64,000 bases of DNA from Paenibacillus_E sp040812395. GTDB lineage: Bacteria > Bacillota > Bacilli > Paenibacillales > NBRC-103111. Location of the stretch: assembly GCF_040812395.1 (NCBI RefSeq), contig NZ_JBFNXH010000017.1:67071-131070 (forward strand), given 5' to 3'. This document shows positions 25,817 through 35,500 of the stretch, piece after piece (within the stretch, counting starts at the first letter, position 1; every line of letters starts with the position of its first letter). Position numbers and translations under genes: made by a program. Below the pieces are notes generated by a model. The model saw only the letters and a program-made list of their open reading frames with translations. It was not told the DNA's origin and did not search any database.

Positions 25817-27556
25817 ATGAAGAGTCTGCTTAAATTTATAACTTGTGGAAGTGTGGACGACGGAAAATCCACCTTGATTGGACATATGCTTTATGAGGCA
25901 AAGCTTTTGTTCGCCGACCAGGAAAGAGCATTAGAGCTGGATAGCCGACTTGGTAGCCGCGGCGGAAAAATTGACTATTCCTTGCTTCTTGATGGATTAC
26001 TGGCCGAACGTGAACAAGGGATAACGATTGATGTGGCCTATCGGTATTTTACAACGGATCACCGTTCATTCATTGTAGCGGACACACCGGGACATGAAGA
26101 ATATACACGTAACATGGCAGTAGGCGCATCCTTTGCGGATCTTGCCGTCATTCTTGTGGATGCAAAAAAAGGGATAATTACCCAAACCAAACGCCATACC
26201 CGGATTTGCGCACTCATGGGAATTAAACATCTTGTATTAGCTGTGAACAAAATGGATTTAGTGGATTTTGATCAAAAGAGATTTGATGAGATCAAAGAAG
26301 ATTTCTTCCAAACGAGCGCTGCATTTCACTTTCAAAGCATTCAGGTGATCCCTGTTTCTGCCACAGAAGGGGATAACATTACCAAGAAATCACAACATAC
26401 CCCTTGGTATGAGGGCCTTCCTTTGTTGCCGTATTTAGAAAGTGTGGATGTTCATCATACCGACGATAAGAAACAATTTATGATGCCAATTCAGCGTGTA
26501 TGTCGACCGGACCATACGTTCCGCGGTTTCCAAGGCCAGATTGAGGCTGGAAGCATCGCGGTCGGCGATGAGTTGACGACGCTGCCTAGTCGTGAGAAAG
26601 CGAAAGTCAAACGTATCTTAGTGACAGACCAAGATCGGGATTCAGCGCATGCCGGACAACCCGTAACCATTCAATTGGATCGTGAAGTCGACGTTTCGCG
26701 GGGCTGTGTATTTACGAAAGATGATCAAATCCAAGAAGCGGATCGTTTTAGCGCTACGATTCTTTGGATGGATGATTCCGTACTAACTCCGGGTAAAAAT
26801 TATTTGGTCAAAGTAGGAACGAAAGTCCTGCCCGGTACCGTGACGGCAATTAACCATAAAATCGATATTAATACTGGAAAAACGGTTTCAGCCGATCATA
26901 TTGTCAAAAATGAAGTGGCAAAGTGTGAATTTTCTTTATCGGACAGTATCGTTTTTGATTCCTTTGAACAAAATAAGAGCATTGGCGGATTTATTCTGAT
27001 CGATCGTGTAACCAATATGACATCCGCTTGCGGAGTCATTGACGAAGCCCTTCAAGGATCCGACAGTTTGGTAGGGCTAGATACGGAAATCACCAGAGAT
27101 GTTCGCGCTCAGCAAAAAGGTCAAAATCCGTTAACCCTCTGGTTCACCGGTACGGTTCCGGATAAATCAACGCTTGCGAAGGAAGTCGAAAAACGATTGG
27201 TATCGACAGGCCACCATACCATGTTACTGGGGAATGGCCAGGGAGAATCATTGCAGCGATTAGCAGAAGTTGCAAAATTGATGAACGATGCTGGACTTAT
27301 TGCATTGGTATCGAATGATTCCCCGATCGAAAATGACCGAGAAACCGCGCGAGGCATCATTGGCAAAGAATATATTGAAGTTTATGTAAATGGTCCGCTT
27401 GCAGGCAGTTCAAGCACAAATGATACACCTGGGAACCCGGAAATCGAAGTCGATACAAGCAAGTCTTCAATCGAAGAAGCTGCAAATTATGTAGTGAAAC
27501 GAATTATCAGATATTTAATCAATGAGAGTAGTCGTGGACAATTCCTGAATTTCTAA
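25817..27556 (+). CDS. cysN: Sulfate adenylyltransferase subunit 1 with C-terminal degenerate APS-kinase domain
   Basis: 579 residues from the ATG at 25817. EF-Tu-like GTPase: GSVDDGKSTL (11-20), LLDGLLAEREQGITIDVAYR, VADTPGHEEYTRNM, NKMDLVD; domains II and III follow to about 430. The remaining 140 residues align with APS kinase (LTLWFTGTVPDKSTLAKE, EVAKLMNDAGLIALVS, NPEIEVDTSKSSIEE), but the Walker A is destroyed (TVPDKS in place of LSGSGKS) and the central part with the DGDxxR region is shortened. CysNC fusions normally make PAPS; this one can support only APS formation. Whether the dead domain regulates CysDN by binding APS is open. Confidence 0.92.
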   Translation: MKSLLKFITCGSVDDGKSTLIGHMLYEAKLLFADQERALELDSRLGSRGGKIDYSLLLDGLLAEREQGITIDVAYRYFTTDHRSFIVADTPGHEEYTRNMAVGASFADLAVILVDAKKGIITQTKRHTRICALMGIKHLVLAVNKMDLVDFDQKRFDEIKEDFFQTSAAFHFQSIQVIPVSATEGDNITKKSQHTPWYEGLPLLPYLESVDVHHTDDKKQFMMPIQRVCRPDHTFRGFQGQIEAGSIAVGDELTTLPSREKAKVKRILVTDQDRDSAHAGQPVTIQLDREVDVSRGCVFTKDDQIQEADRFSATILWMDDSVLTPGKNYLVKVGTKVLPGTVTAINHKIDINTGKTVSADHIVKNEVAKCEFSLSDSIVFDSFEQNKSIGGFILIDRVTNMTSACGVIDEALQGSDSLVGLDTEITRDVRAQQKGQNPLTLWFTGTVPDKSTLAKEVEKRLVSTGHHTMLLGNGQGESLQRLAEVAKLMNDAGLIALVSNDSPIENDRETARGIIGKEYIEVYVNGPLAGSSSTNDTPGNPEIEVDTSKSSIEEAANYVVKRIIRYLINESSRGQFLNF

Positions 27557-27599
27557 TGCTTAAACAAATCGACGTAATGAAATAGTCTTTGAGAAATAG

Positions 27600-27641
27600 T
27601 ATCCCTACATCACCGTGAATAGTGATGTAGGGATATTTTTT
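27600..27641 (+). terminator. cysDN terminator
   Basis: TATCCCTACATCAC pairs perfectly with GTGATGTAGGGATA across an 8-nt loop, followed by a T-run. Confidence 0.9.
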
Positions 27642-27739
27642 ACGTCCGTGGCATGGGGCACTTGTTAAGGCCTCTCCTAAACCAACTAAAAGCAGCCTAA
27701 TTGAACATATTCTGAACATCAAAAACCCAATAAAATCAA

Positions 27740-27840
27740 GGCTTCAGCGGATTATAACAGTCTCTATAAAACTCGCTTTTTGACCCGCATACGGTGCACA
27801 CAGAAGCGGTAGTATCATTTATATCGAATTGATAAATAAT
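27740..27840 (-). repeat. Dispersed repeat, copy C
   Basis: The minus strand reads CACCGTATGCGGGTCAA like copy A and translates to NDTTASVCTVCGS then EFYRDCYNPL, matching CTVCGN then RFYVFCYSHL in copy A. The shared FYxxCY after CxxCG argues for a former protein-coding unit. Confidence 0.55.
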
Positions 27841-27874
27841 CGGGATGCCTGAACCAATGATTGTTACTTACACA

Positions 27875-27921
27875 GCAAACAGCCCCTTACTGCTTGAATG
27901 AAGCAGTAAGGGGCTGTTTGC
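27875..27921. repeat. Perfect 21-bp hairpin downstream of mazF
   Basis: Arms 27875-27895 and 27901-27921 (GCAAACAGCCCCTTAC... and its exact complement) around a 5-nt loop GAATG. It begins 8 bp past the toxin stop codon. Neither side has a T-run, so it is not a standard intrinsic terminator. Confidence 0.75.
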
Positions 27922-27928
27922 AGGTGGT

Positions 27929-28267
27929 TCATTCGTTAAGCAAATGCATCAGTTGCTGTTTGACCTCCGAAAAAAAAGGAGTCTTTAGATGCCCAAATTT
28001 TTTAATGACAATTTGATTTGAAAATGTATATATCTTATCTGCGCGAACAGCGGACGTAGCACGCAATTGTCCCTCATCAAGGTCATCAGTGGTTATTTGT
28101 ATCGAATAAGTCTTATTGATCAAGTTAGAAGTGATTGCGGCAACGACAAGATCGGACTGGGATCTGTTATAGGTGGTGTTTGACAAAACAAGAACTGGAC
28201 GCTGCTTTGTAGTTGACATATCGCTATATGGAAATGGAATCAGTAGGATATCACCCTGACTATACAT
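27929..28267 (-). CDS. MazF/PemK-type endoribonuclease toxin
   Basis: 112 residues from an ATG that overlaps the antitoxin stop (ATGTATAG). The MazF fold is evident: QGDILLIPFPYSD, TKQRPVLVLSNT, DLVVAAITSN, SAVRADKIYTF. MazF toxins cut mRNA at short sequences when the antitoxin is degraded. Translational overlap with the upstream gene keeps the pair balanced. A long perfect hairpin follows the stop codon. The cut specificity cannot be told. Confidence 0.88.
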   Translation of the reverse strand: MYSQGDILLIPFPYSDMSTTKQRPVLVLSNTTYNRSQSDLVVAAITSNLINKTYSIQITTDDLDEGQLRATSAVRADKIYTFSNQIVIKKFGHLKTPFFSEVKQQLMHLLNE

Positions 28268-28457
28268 TATTCCAAACCTCATCGTCTACTGGATTGTTCC
28301 AGAAATCCATGCTAGTCATACTGGCTTGTTCAAGATTTTTTAATGCTTCCCGTTCTCTTTTCGCATTCAAATATCCAATAAAGTCAGCAATCTCGATTGC
28401 ATCTTGTTCGGGTATATGATCAATGATTCGTTTTAACTCTTCTCGGTTAACACTCAC
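28260..28457 (-). CDS. Antitoxin partner of the MazF-type toxin
   Basis: 65 residues, GTG start with GAAAGGT. Helical N-terminus (REELKRIIDHIPEQDAIEIADFIGYLNAKRERE) resembling DUF2281-like antitoxins, and an acidic, Trp-containing tail (DFWNNPVDDEVWNNV) suited to block the toxin. It is upstream of and overlaps the toxin gene by 8 bp, the usual antitoxin-first order. Confidence 0.75.
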   Translation of the reverse strand: MSVNREELKRIIDHIPEQDAIEIADFIGYLNAKREREALKNLEQASMTSMDFWNNPVDDEVWNNV

Positions 28458-28566
28458 AGTATCACGACCTTTCGGATCTATCTTCCTTTTATTGTATCAT
28501 AAATGATCCCGAGTCTAAAAGACGGTTTATCTTGCTTTTGGATCTGCTTACTCGACACACTGCTAA

Positions 28567-28710
28567 ATGAATAGTTTAGTGAAAACGGCTAGGATATCTT
28601 CTCAGTTATCCATAGAGGACGCTGCAAGAAAGCTCAATATCTCCGCGGGATATTAATCACAAATCATACCTTCATGGGTTGAGTGCATAGTTAAGAGCCA
28701 GGAATCATAG
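28567..28710 (+). pseudogene. XRE regulator remnant with nonsense codon
   Basis: The frame encodes MNSLVKTARISSQLSIEDAA then RKLNISAGY, a typical start of XRE proteins in bacilli (LSIEDAAxKLxISAGYLSQIE), followed by TAA and then SQI in the same frame. A single TTA-to-TAA change explains the stop. After SQI the sequence no longer resembles the family. Confidence 0.5.
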
Positions 28711-28714
28711 AAGG

Positions 28715-28751
28715 AACAGCCATCTTCGTTGGGGCTGGGGCTGTTTTTTTT
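28715..28751 (+). terminator. Intrinsic terminator
   Basis: AACAGCC/GGCTGTT stem followed by eight T residues. The flanking gap 28458-28953 otherwise holds the XRE remnant and a second hairpin only. Confidence 0.65.
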
Positions 28752-28853
28752 CTGTTTAAATTGCATTTAGGGTCATCATGAGATCAAATATGTGCCCGCT
28801 GAGTGCCAGCACTTTCTGCATTATAGGTTCAAGAAACTAATAAATAATGAACT

Positions 28854-28888
28854 ACCGCCTATCAAGATCCATGAATTGGCGGTTTTTC
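28854..28888 (+). terminator. Probable intrinsic terminator upstream of the primase-helicase
   Basis: ACCGCC...GGCGGT stem with TTTTT, 65 bp before the next start codon. It could also act as an attenuator for that gene. Confidence 0.5.
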
Positions 28889-28953
28889 TTGTTCTTCTCT
28901 CTATTCTTCATGTGATAAACTAATTTTATAAACGTTCATATATCGGAGGGAAT

Positions 28954-31356
28954 ATGACGGATCTGGAGAGAAAGTTTGAGCTTGCCCTGAAAGAGATAGA
29001 ACGATTGAAACAGGAGAATGAGCAATTAAAGCAAAAACTTGCTGGCAATTCAAAAGATCATTTAGATATAACTGAACCTGTCATTAAGATAGAACCCGAA
29101 AAGGGTACTGTTCATAATTACTCTACTCCGAGTGAAAAAATTGCTTTATTTCGTAATCTATTTCGTGGTCGTGAAGACGTATATCCAAATAGATGGGAAG
29201 GTAAAACAGGCAAGTCAGGTTACTCACCGGCGTGTAAGAATGAATGGTCATTTGTATGTAAGAAGCCTCAGATCAAATGTTCAGATTGCTCTCATAGAGA
29301 GTTTCTTCCTATAACTGACGAAATCATATCTAATCATCTCGATGCAAAGATAAATCGGACTATCGGAGTTTACCCGATGCTCCAAGACGAAACGTGTTGG
29401 TTTCTAGCCATTGACTTTGATAAACAAAATTGGAAGCAGGATGCTGCTGCTGTTAAGGATACATGCAGGAAACTACAGGTGTCTGCTGCATTGGAACGCT
29501 CCCGTTCAGGAAATGGGGGGCATATATGGATATTTTTTGATCGGCCACTTGAAGCAAGTTTGGCTCGGAAATTTGGCTCTGCACTTTTAACCAAGACGAT
29601 GGAAAACAGATACGAGCTTGGTCTGGACTCCTACGACAGGTTATTTCCTAATCAAGACACGCTGCCGAAAGGGGGCTTCGGCAACTTGATAGCTCTACCT
29701 TTGCAAGGAGGCCCTCGGAAAGAAGGGAATAGTGTTTTCGTAGACGAGAATTTTACCCCGTATGAGGATCAGTGGCGTTTTTTATCAGGTTTAAGGAAAA
29801 TGACCTTATCTCAGGTTGAGGGCAAGGTACATGAAATTGCAAGGAATGGAAAAGTTCTTAACGTCGGCATTTGGGATGAGGAAATGGATGAGGACAGACC
29901 ATGGGAAAACCAGCAACTTGATTTTGAGGAAGTACGAGTTGATATTTTACTACCATCGAAGGTGAATCTCATCCTTTCTAATATGATATATATTGAGAAG
30001 AATGGCTTGTCAGCATGGATGATTAACCAAATCGGGAGGCTTGCATCCTTTCAAAACCCTGACTTCTATAAAACTCAAGCGATGCGTTTACCTACGTATG
30101 GAAAACCCCGTATCATAGGCTGTGCTGAGGACTTTCCTAAACATATTGCTCTACCGAGAGGTTGTCTGCAATTAGTTTCAAATTTGTTTGAGAAATATGG
30201 TGTGGAATTATCAATTGCTGATGAGAGAAACAAAGGAATAGAAGTGGATGTGAATTTTACTGGTCAACTTTCAATTCTACAGGATGCCGCGGCTAGATCA
30301 ATCCTTGCTCATGATACGGGGATTCTTTCCGCTACAACTGCTTTTGGGAAAACGGTGGTGGGAGCTTCCATAATCGCTTCCAGAAAAGTGAACACGCTAG
30401 TTTTGGTGCATCGCCGTGAGTTGATGGACCAGTGGAAGGAAAGATTAAGTACTTTTCTAGATTTAGGTACAAAAGATATTGGTATTATTGGGGGAGGAAA
30501 AGAAAAACGGACGGGTATTATCGATATAGCCGTCATTCAAAGCTTAAACAATAAAGGTCAAGTCAAAGACTATTTGACTGAGTATGGACAGATCATTGTT
30601 GACGAATGTCATCATGTTTCGGCATTTAGCTTTGAACAAGTGCTAAAAAAGGCAAATGCCAAATATGTCGTTGGTCTTACGGCTACTCCAACACGGCAGG
30701 ATGGACAGCAACCTATTGTACTTATGCAGTGCGGTCCCATTCGAACTAGAATTGATGCGAAGTCCCAAGCTTTGGCAAGAGGATTTGTACATAAAGTATT
30801 GCCAAGGTATACAACTTTTCAATTACCTTCTCAAATGGCTAGCCCTTCTATACAAACAATCTATCAACTGTTGGTTGAAGACGAAAAAAGGAACGAGCTC
30901 ATTTTTGACGATCTTCTAAAGTGTTTAGAACAAGGAAGATCACCAATCCTACTCGCAGAGCGAACAGCACATGTAGAGTATTTTGAAAAGAAACTGGAAA
31001 AGTTCGCGAAAAATGTGATTGTACTACGCGGCGGGATGGGTAAAAAGCAGCGAGAGGAGCTGCGGCAGCGGATAGCAAGCATTCCTGATACGGAAGAGCG
31101 GGTCTTTATAGCTACGGGTAAATTGATAGGTGAAGGATTCGACGATGCTAGGCTAGATACGTTATTTTTAGTTCATCCGATCTCCTGGAAAGGAAGTTTG
31201 CAGCAATATGCGGGAAGGTTACACCGATCACATGCAAACAAGAAAGATGTGCAGATTTATGATTATGTCGATATCCAGGTGCCACTTCTAATGAGCATGT
31301 ATAGGAAGAGGGTTAAAGGCTATCGTACCATGGGATATAGCGGTATGGAATTGTAA
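28954..31356 (+). CDS. TOTE-type archaeo-eukaryotic primase fused to SF2 helicase
   Basis: 800 residues; site CGGAGGG before the ATG. Coiled coil at 1-35, then the primase region (about 65-300) with a four-Cys zinc site (CKNEWSFVC, CSDC), catalytic LAIDFD near 149-154, SRSGNGGHIWIFF and GFGNLIALPLQG. The helicase follows (about 445-795): TTAFGKTVVGAS, VDECHHVSA, GLTATPTRQDG, and motif VI QQYAGRLHR. Archaeo-eukaryotic primase-helicase fusions of this TOTE class are described as NTP-dependent conflict systems, though effector genes are often separate. Here the only close partner is the DUF6155-like gene 41 bp downstream. Confidence 0.85.
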   Translation: MTDLERKFELALKEIERLKQENEQLKQKLAGNSKDHLDITEPVIKIEPEKGTVHNYSTPSEKIALFRNLFRGREDVYPNRWEGKTGKSGYSPACKNEWSFVCKKPQIKCSDCSHREFLPITDEIISNHLDAKINRTIGVYPMLQDETCWFLAIDFDKQNWKQDAAAVKDTCRKLQVSAALERSRSGNGGHIWIFFDRPLEASLARKFGSALLTKTMENRYELGLDSYDRLFPNQDTLPKGGFGNLIALPLQGGPRKEGNSVFVDENFTPYEDQWRFLSGLRKMTLSQVEGKVHEIARNGKVLNVGIWDEEMDEDRPWENQQLDFEEVRVDILLPSKVNLILSNMIYIEKNGLSAWMINQIGRLASFQNPDFYKTQAMRLPTYGKPRIIGCAEDFPKHIALPRGCLQLVSNLFEKYGVELSIADERNKGIEVDVNFTGQLSILQDAAARSILAHDTGILSATTAFGKTVVGASIIASRKVNTLVLVHRRELMDQWKERLSTFLDLGTKDIGIIGGGKEKRTGIIDIAVIQSLNNKGQVKDYLTEYGQIIVDECHHVSAFSFEQVLKKANAKYVVGLTATPTRQDGQQPIVLMQCGPIRTRIDAKSQALARGFVHKVLPRYTTFQLPSQMASPSIQTIYQLLVEDEKRNELIFDDLLKCLEQGRSPILLAERTAHVEYFEKKLEKFAKNVIVLRGGMGKKQREELRQRIASIPDTEERVFIATGKLIGEGFDDARLDTLFLVHPISWKGSLQQYAGRLHRSHANKKDVQIYDYVDIQVPLLMSMYRKRVKGYRTMGYSGMEL

Positions 31357-31397
31357 TGGAACAGAATAAATTCCATAAATGAGGGAGGAGATTCAAT

Positions 31398-31856
31398 TTG
31401 ACCAAGCTTTCACTTCCAGAGCTTAAAAAGCAATTAAAAACGTACAAAGCTGAAGAGCTAATCTCCATTATTATCGATTGTTATAAATCCAGTGCGGATG
31501 TAAAGAAATACATTCACATGATGCTGGAGCCTGAAAGTACGGAAAATCAGTTGTTTGATGAAGCAAGAAGAAGATTTTGCACCAGTTTGATCTATTATGT
31601 AGAGTTGGGCGTGGAGTTTACTAACGATTATGGTGATATGTATGAATCAAGTTATTATAGTTTGGCTTCCATGTATCAAAATGTATTAAATAAAATTAAT
31701 ATTGATCATGGCAGCAGTTTGTACTATGTATTTCAGGACAGGCTAAGGGCAATTGTTCGGAATACGAGTGAAGTTGGTTGGGGATTTCATGATCAACTAG
31801 CTGATTTATTTTACAATTTTGCCGTAGACTATGAGGAAGATCCAGAGGTGGGTTAA
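31398..31856 (+). CDS. DUF6155-like protein
   Basis: 152 residues from a TTG with GGGAGGAGATT. The opening LSLPELKKQLKTYKAEELISIII with DCYKSSADVKKYI fits the DUF6155 pattern as I remember it. All-helical, no catalytic motif. It follows the primase-helicase by 41 bp and ends at a terminator, so both form one transcription unit. Confidence 0.65.
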   Translation: MTKLSLPELKKQLKTYKAEELISIIIDCYKSSADVKKYIHMMLEPESTENQLFDEARRRFCTSLIYYVELGVEFTNDYGDMYESSYYSLASMYQNVLNKINIDHGSSLYYVFQDRLRAIVRNTSEVGWGFHDQLADLFYNFAVDYEEDPEVG

Positions 31857-31869
31857 CTCAAACGTAGAA

Positions 31870-31908
31870 GAGCACTGCTTCCCCATTAGGGGGGACAGTG
31901 CTCGTAAT
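31870..31908 (+). terminator. Terminator of the primase-helicase operon
   Basis: GAGCACTG...CAGTGCTC stem with an inner CCCC/GGGG extension, then an AT-rich tail. Confidence 0.6.
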
Positions 31909-31929
31909 ATTTTAGCCCTGCTCCAGCTA

Positions 31930-32470
31930 ATCCAGAATTGAAACGATATATTCTCCTCGACTGTCTCTCCTTCTTCCATTCTACTAATTAATTCGAACAT
32001 TGTTTTCGCATGTCCTCTACACTGAATGCATCTTTAATCGTGGAAAGGTCGTCGTGTATTAAACCAACCAATGTAGAAATGCTCGGGCTGTTCTCCCATT
32101 ACCGTCAGGAAACGGATGGATGTAACCTATTAAATGATGTGTGATCCCGGGAATGATCAGTGGATGTACCTTTTTTCAAGATTAACATTTGTAGTCTCAT
32201 AAGGATTCATATATCCTGCGACACTCGTGTAGAGCCAAGAAAAATACGCCCGCATGAGACGAGGAACATCGTTAAATGCTGGAGGTTGGTAACTGATATT
32301 CCCATCACCGTCTTTTTGTTTTATTGTAAGTGTTTTTTTGAAGTGTTGATAGAGTTGCTCAACTTCTTTGAACTCCAACTTATTTTGTTCAATTTTGGTT
32401 GTGAAATGTGCTGTTCTAATGTTTGTGTTTTCCGTCGACATTCGAGACGTGTGAGTCTTCCATAAAAAGT
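31930..32470 (-). pseudogene. Fic-domain protein, broken
   Basis: Minus-strand pieces join as TKIEQNKLEFKEVEQLY, ISYQPPAFNDVPRLM, MNPYETTNVNLEKR, then after a one-base loss near 32160 PLIIPGITHHLIGYIHPF and PDGNGRTARAFLHWL. HPFPDGNGR is the Fic AMP-transferase active site. A stop follows and further shifts garble the C-terminus down to about 31930; the N-terminus also lacks a proper start. The intact motif shows the decay is recent. Confidence 0.75.
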
Positions 32471-32566
32471 AGAAAAATCATATGAAAAATGGTCAAATAT
32501 TCCATGTATTATATTCCCATATATATTGATAACCTTGAACTTAAAATAATGAAAGGAGATACAACA

Positions 32567-35500
32567 TTGCAAAAAACAAATCCAAACAAAGCAGCATCTA
32601 TTTTTCTTCTGATGTTTGTAATCGCTTTTACGATGGTAATGCCACCATCGCTTGCCTCTGCAGAGCAAGCGACTCCAGTCGATTACCATCCTCCAGGAGG
32701 TGAGCATTGGAATAAGCTCCGTGATATCAAACTGAAGGATAGTGCTTGGGGCTACGGAGCAACGGCTACCGAAAATGTGTATTTGGGGCAAAATGCACGC
32801 AAGGTAGAAACGAATGGCTTTTGGGCTGATCAATTAGTCGTCAATGGCTGGCAGTCCTTCGATGTAGGTCCTTATTACAAAAATGGCAGATTGGAGTTCG
32901 ATATTGTCGGTAAGGACGGCGGGGAATCATTCAAAATCGGTTTCCGTGATGTCGTTCATGAAAGATTAGACAGCAATGGTGACTTCTACAAAGATAACGA
33001 TAATCATCCCGAAGAAACGAATCTCGACGCGCTTGTAAATGTTAACGATTATATCCAGGTTACGAGAGAATGGCAGCATGCAGCGATTCCGATCAAGGAT
33101 ATTTTTGATAGTAATCCCCTTTTCGATGGAAGCAAAATTCAGTTGTTCAAAATGACCGGTAATGATACGCCAATTACTTTCTGGATCACGAATGTCAAGG
33201 TAACCTCGCCAGATACAGAAAGAAGTTACGCGCCTATTAAGGTCAACCAGGTCGGTTATTTAAATTATGGCGAGAAATACGCGCATGTCAGCGGCTATTA
33301 TAACGTATTGTCCGCCGATGTGGGCACGCCATTTCAAGTTAAGAGAACTTCGGATGACAGTGTCGTTTATTCCGGTGCACTGGCTTTGGTTGCCGCATAT
33401 GACGAATTGTCCGGCGAAAAAGTATTAAAGGCCGATTTTTCTCGATTAAATGATATTGGCGAATATTATATTACGGTTGATGGCGTTGCCGAAAAGTCCG
33501 TCCCTTTTGAAATTGGGCCCCACATATATGACAACTTGTTAAATGACGTTCAGAAATTCTTTTACTTTCAGAGAGCTAACGTTGATTTGCTTCCTAAGCA
33601 TGCGGGAATATTCGCTCGTACTGGGTTACATAAAGATGATGCCAATCTTCCTCTCCGATCCAATCCGAGTGTGACGAAGGATGTGTACGGCGGCTGGTGG
33701 GACGCGGGAGATATGGGCAAATATGTAACTGCTGCCGCAACCGCTGTGTCCGATTTATTGTGGGCTTATGAAAGCTTCCCGCACAAATTCACGGATGGCC
33801 AATTGAACATTCCTGAGAGCGGTAACGGCATCTCGGACCTGCTGGATGAAATCAAGGTTGAAACCGACTTCTTCTTGAAAATGCAAGAGAAAACGTCTGG
33901 CGGATTTTATGCGTATGTGCTTCGCGAGCCATCCCCTAACCGTTTCATCATTGATGGAAATGGACCGGAAAGCATCATTCCGACTGCGCAAACCGCCACA
34001 ACCGTAGGTGCTTTGGCGCATGCGTATATCGTATTCAAAGACGTCCCCGGTTTGGAGGATTACGCGAATACGTTACTTGCCTCTGCTGTTAGAGGGTGGG
34101 ATTATCTAAAAGCACATCCGGAGTTCATCCCTCAACCAAAGGACCCCAAAAACGACAACGGACCCTATTACGATGATGATGATAAAAACGATCGCTTCTA
34201 TGCAGCAGCCGTGTTATATAGAGCTACGGGTGAAGCTAGATACAACGATTATGTGGTGGCAAACTATAAAGCATTCGAATCCAAATTTGAGAAGGCTGAC
34301 TTTTCACACGGAATCGGCAGTATGGAGCAGATCGGTTTCTATCATTATTTAAGCAGCTCAGCGCCAAGCGAAGAAGTAAAAGCATGGTTCGTGCCGAAGT
34401 ACAAAGAATGGATAAAAAAGGTCATCAATTCAACCACGCATGAAGCGGTTTGGCGCAATTCGACGAACAAAGGCTTCTATTGGGGGGCGAATTCCAATAT
34501 CGCCAGTGTTGCGATCAGTTTGGATATCGGCAGCCGGATCATCGGTGAATATGACGAGCGCATGATCCAAGTTGCAAGCGGCAATTTGAATTACTTGCTT
34601 GGTATCAATCCTCTGCAGCTCAGCTTTATTACGGGTTACGGGGAGAACCGCGTACACATTACGCATCATGAAGTTTATATGAGGGACTTTATCAAGGAAA
34701 TGCCAAACGGCTATATGCCAGGCGGCCCGAACAATAACGGAAAATTCAACTTCTCTGCCAAAGCGTACAATCAGGCGACTGTAGATTGGGAGAGCAACGA
34801 GCAAGCGTTGAATTACAATTCGCCGCTCATTTATTTGACGGCTTTGCTGACCGATGTGCCAAATAAGACGTTCTCCGAAAGCATTCAGCTCGACAGTAAA
34901 AGCAGCACATTTGTCATCGGAGAAACTAAAAAAGTGACCGCAACTGTCATGCCAACCGAAGCTTACTTTAAGCGGCTTCAAGTGACTTCCGCTGACGAGA
35001 GTGTGGCGAAGGTTACCAATATTGTTTACAACGAGGGCGCTGGCTTGACCAGCTTTGATGTTACTGCGATTAAACAAGGAAACACAGAAATAAAGGTCCA
35101 ATCTATCGATGGTAGAATCAATGCGAAATATCAGGCAGCGGTCGTTTCCGGCAGTGGTTCTTCATCAGGCTCCGGTTCAGGTTCTAGTTCCAGTTCAGGT
35201 TCCTCGTCAGGGACAACCGATTCCAACCCGAAGCAGGATGGCACGGTGCCCCTGACACGTGAAAGCTTGGAGAAGGCTGCACGCAGCGCTGTAAACGGGA
35301 AGATTACAATCTCGGTTAACATAGCAAGCGGCTTGAAGAAAGTCGTTGTGGAGCTGCCTGGAGACTGGATTCAAACCTTGGATACTGCTTCTATCAAATC
35401 GATTTCGATCGAGGCGCTTGGTTCCACTGTGGAGCTGGATCAGGCATTTCTAAAGAAGTTGACCAAGGATGGTGCGGGCAAGCTTGCAATAGGTATTGCA

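Larger units (their letters stand above)
27557..27928. other. 372-bp gap between cysN and the toxin-antitoxin genes
   Basis: Contains the cysN terminator, repeat copy C and a long perfect hairpin; no gene. Confidence 0.5.

Noticed and set aside
28954..31356. CRISPR-associated or plasmid replication primase
   Set aside because: No repeats or replication origin iterons are nearby, and the zinc site, primase and DECH helicase order fits the TOTE class better.
34430..35101. 223-codon minus-strand open frame
   Set aside because: It is antisense to the GH9 catalytic and Big_2 regions, has no ribosome binding site and no recognisable protein features.
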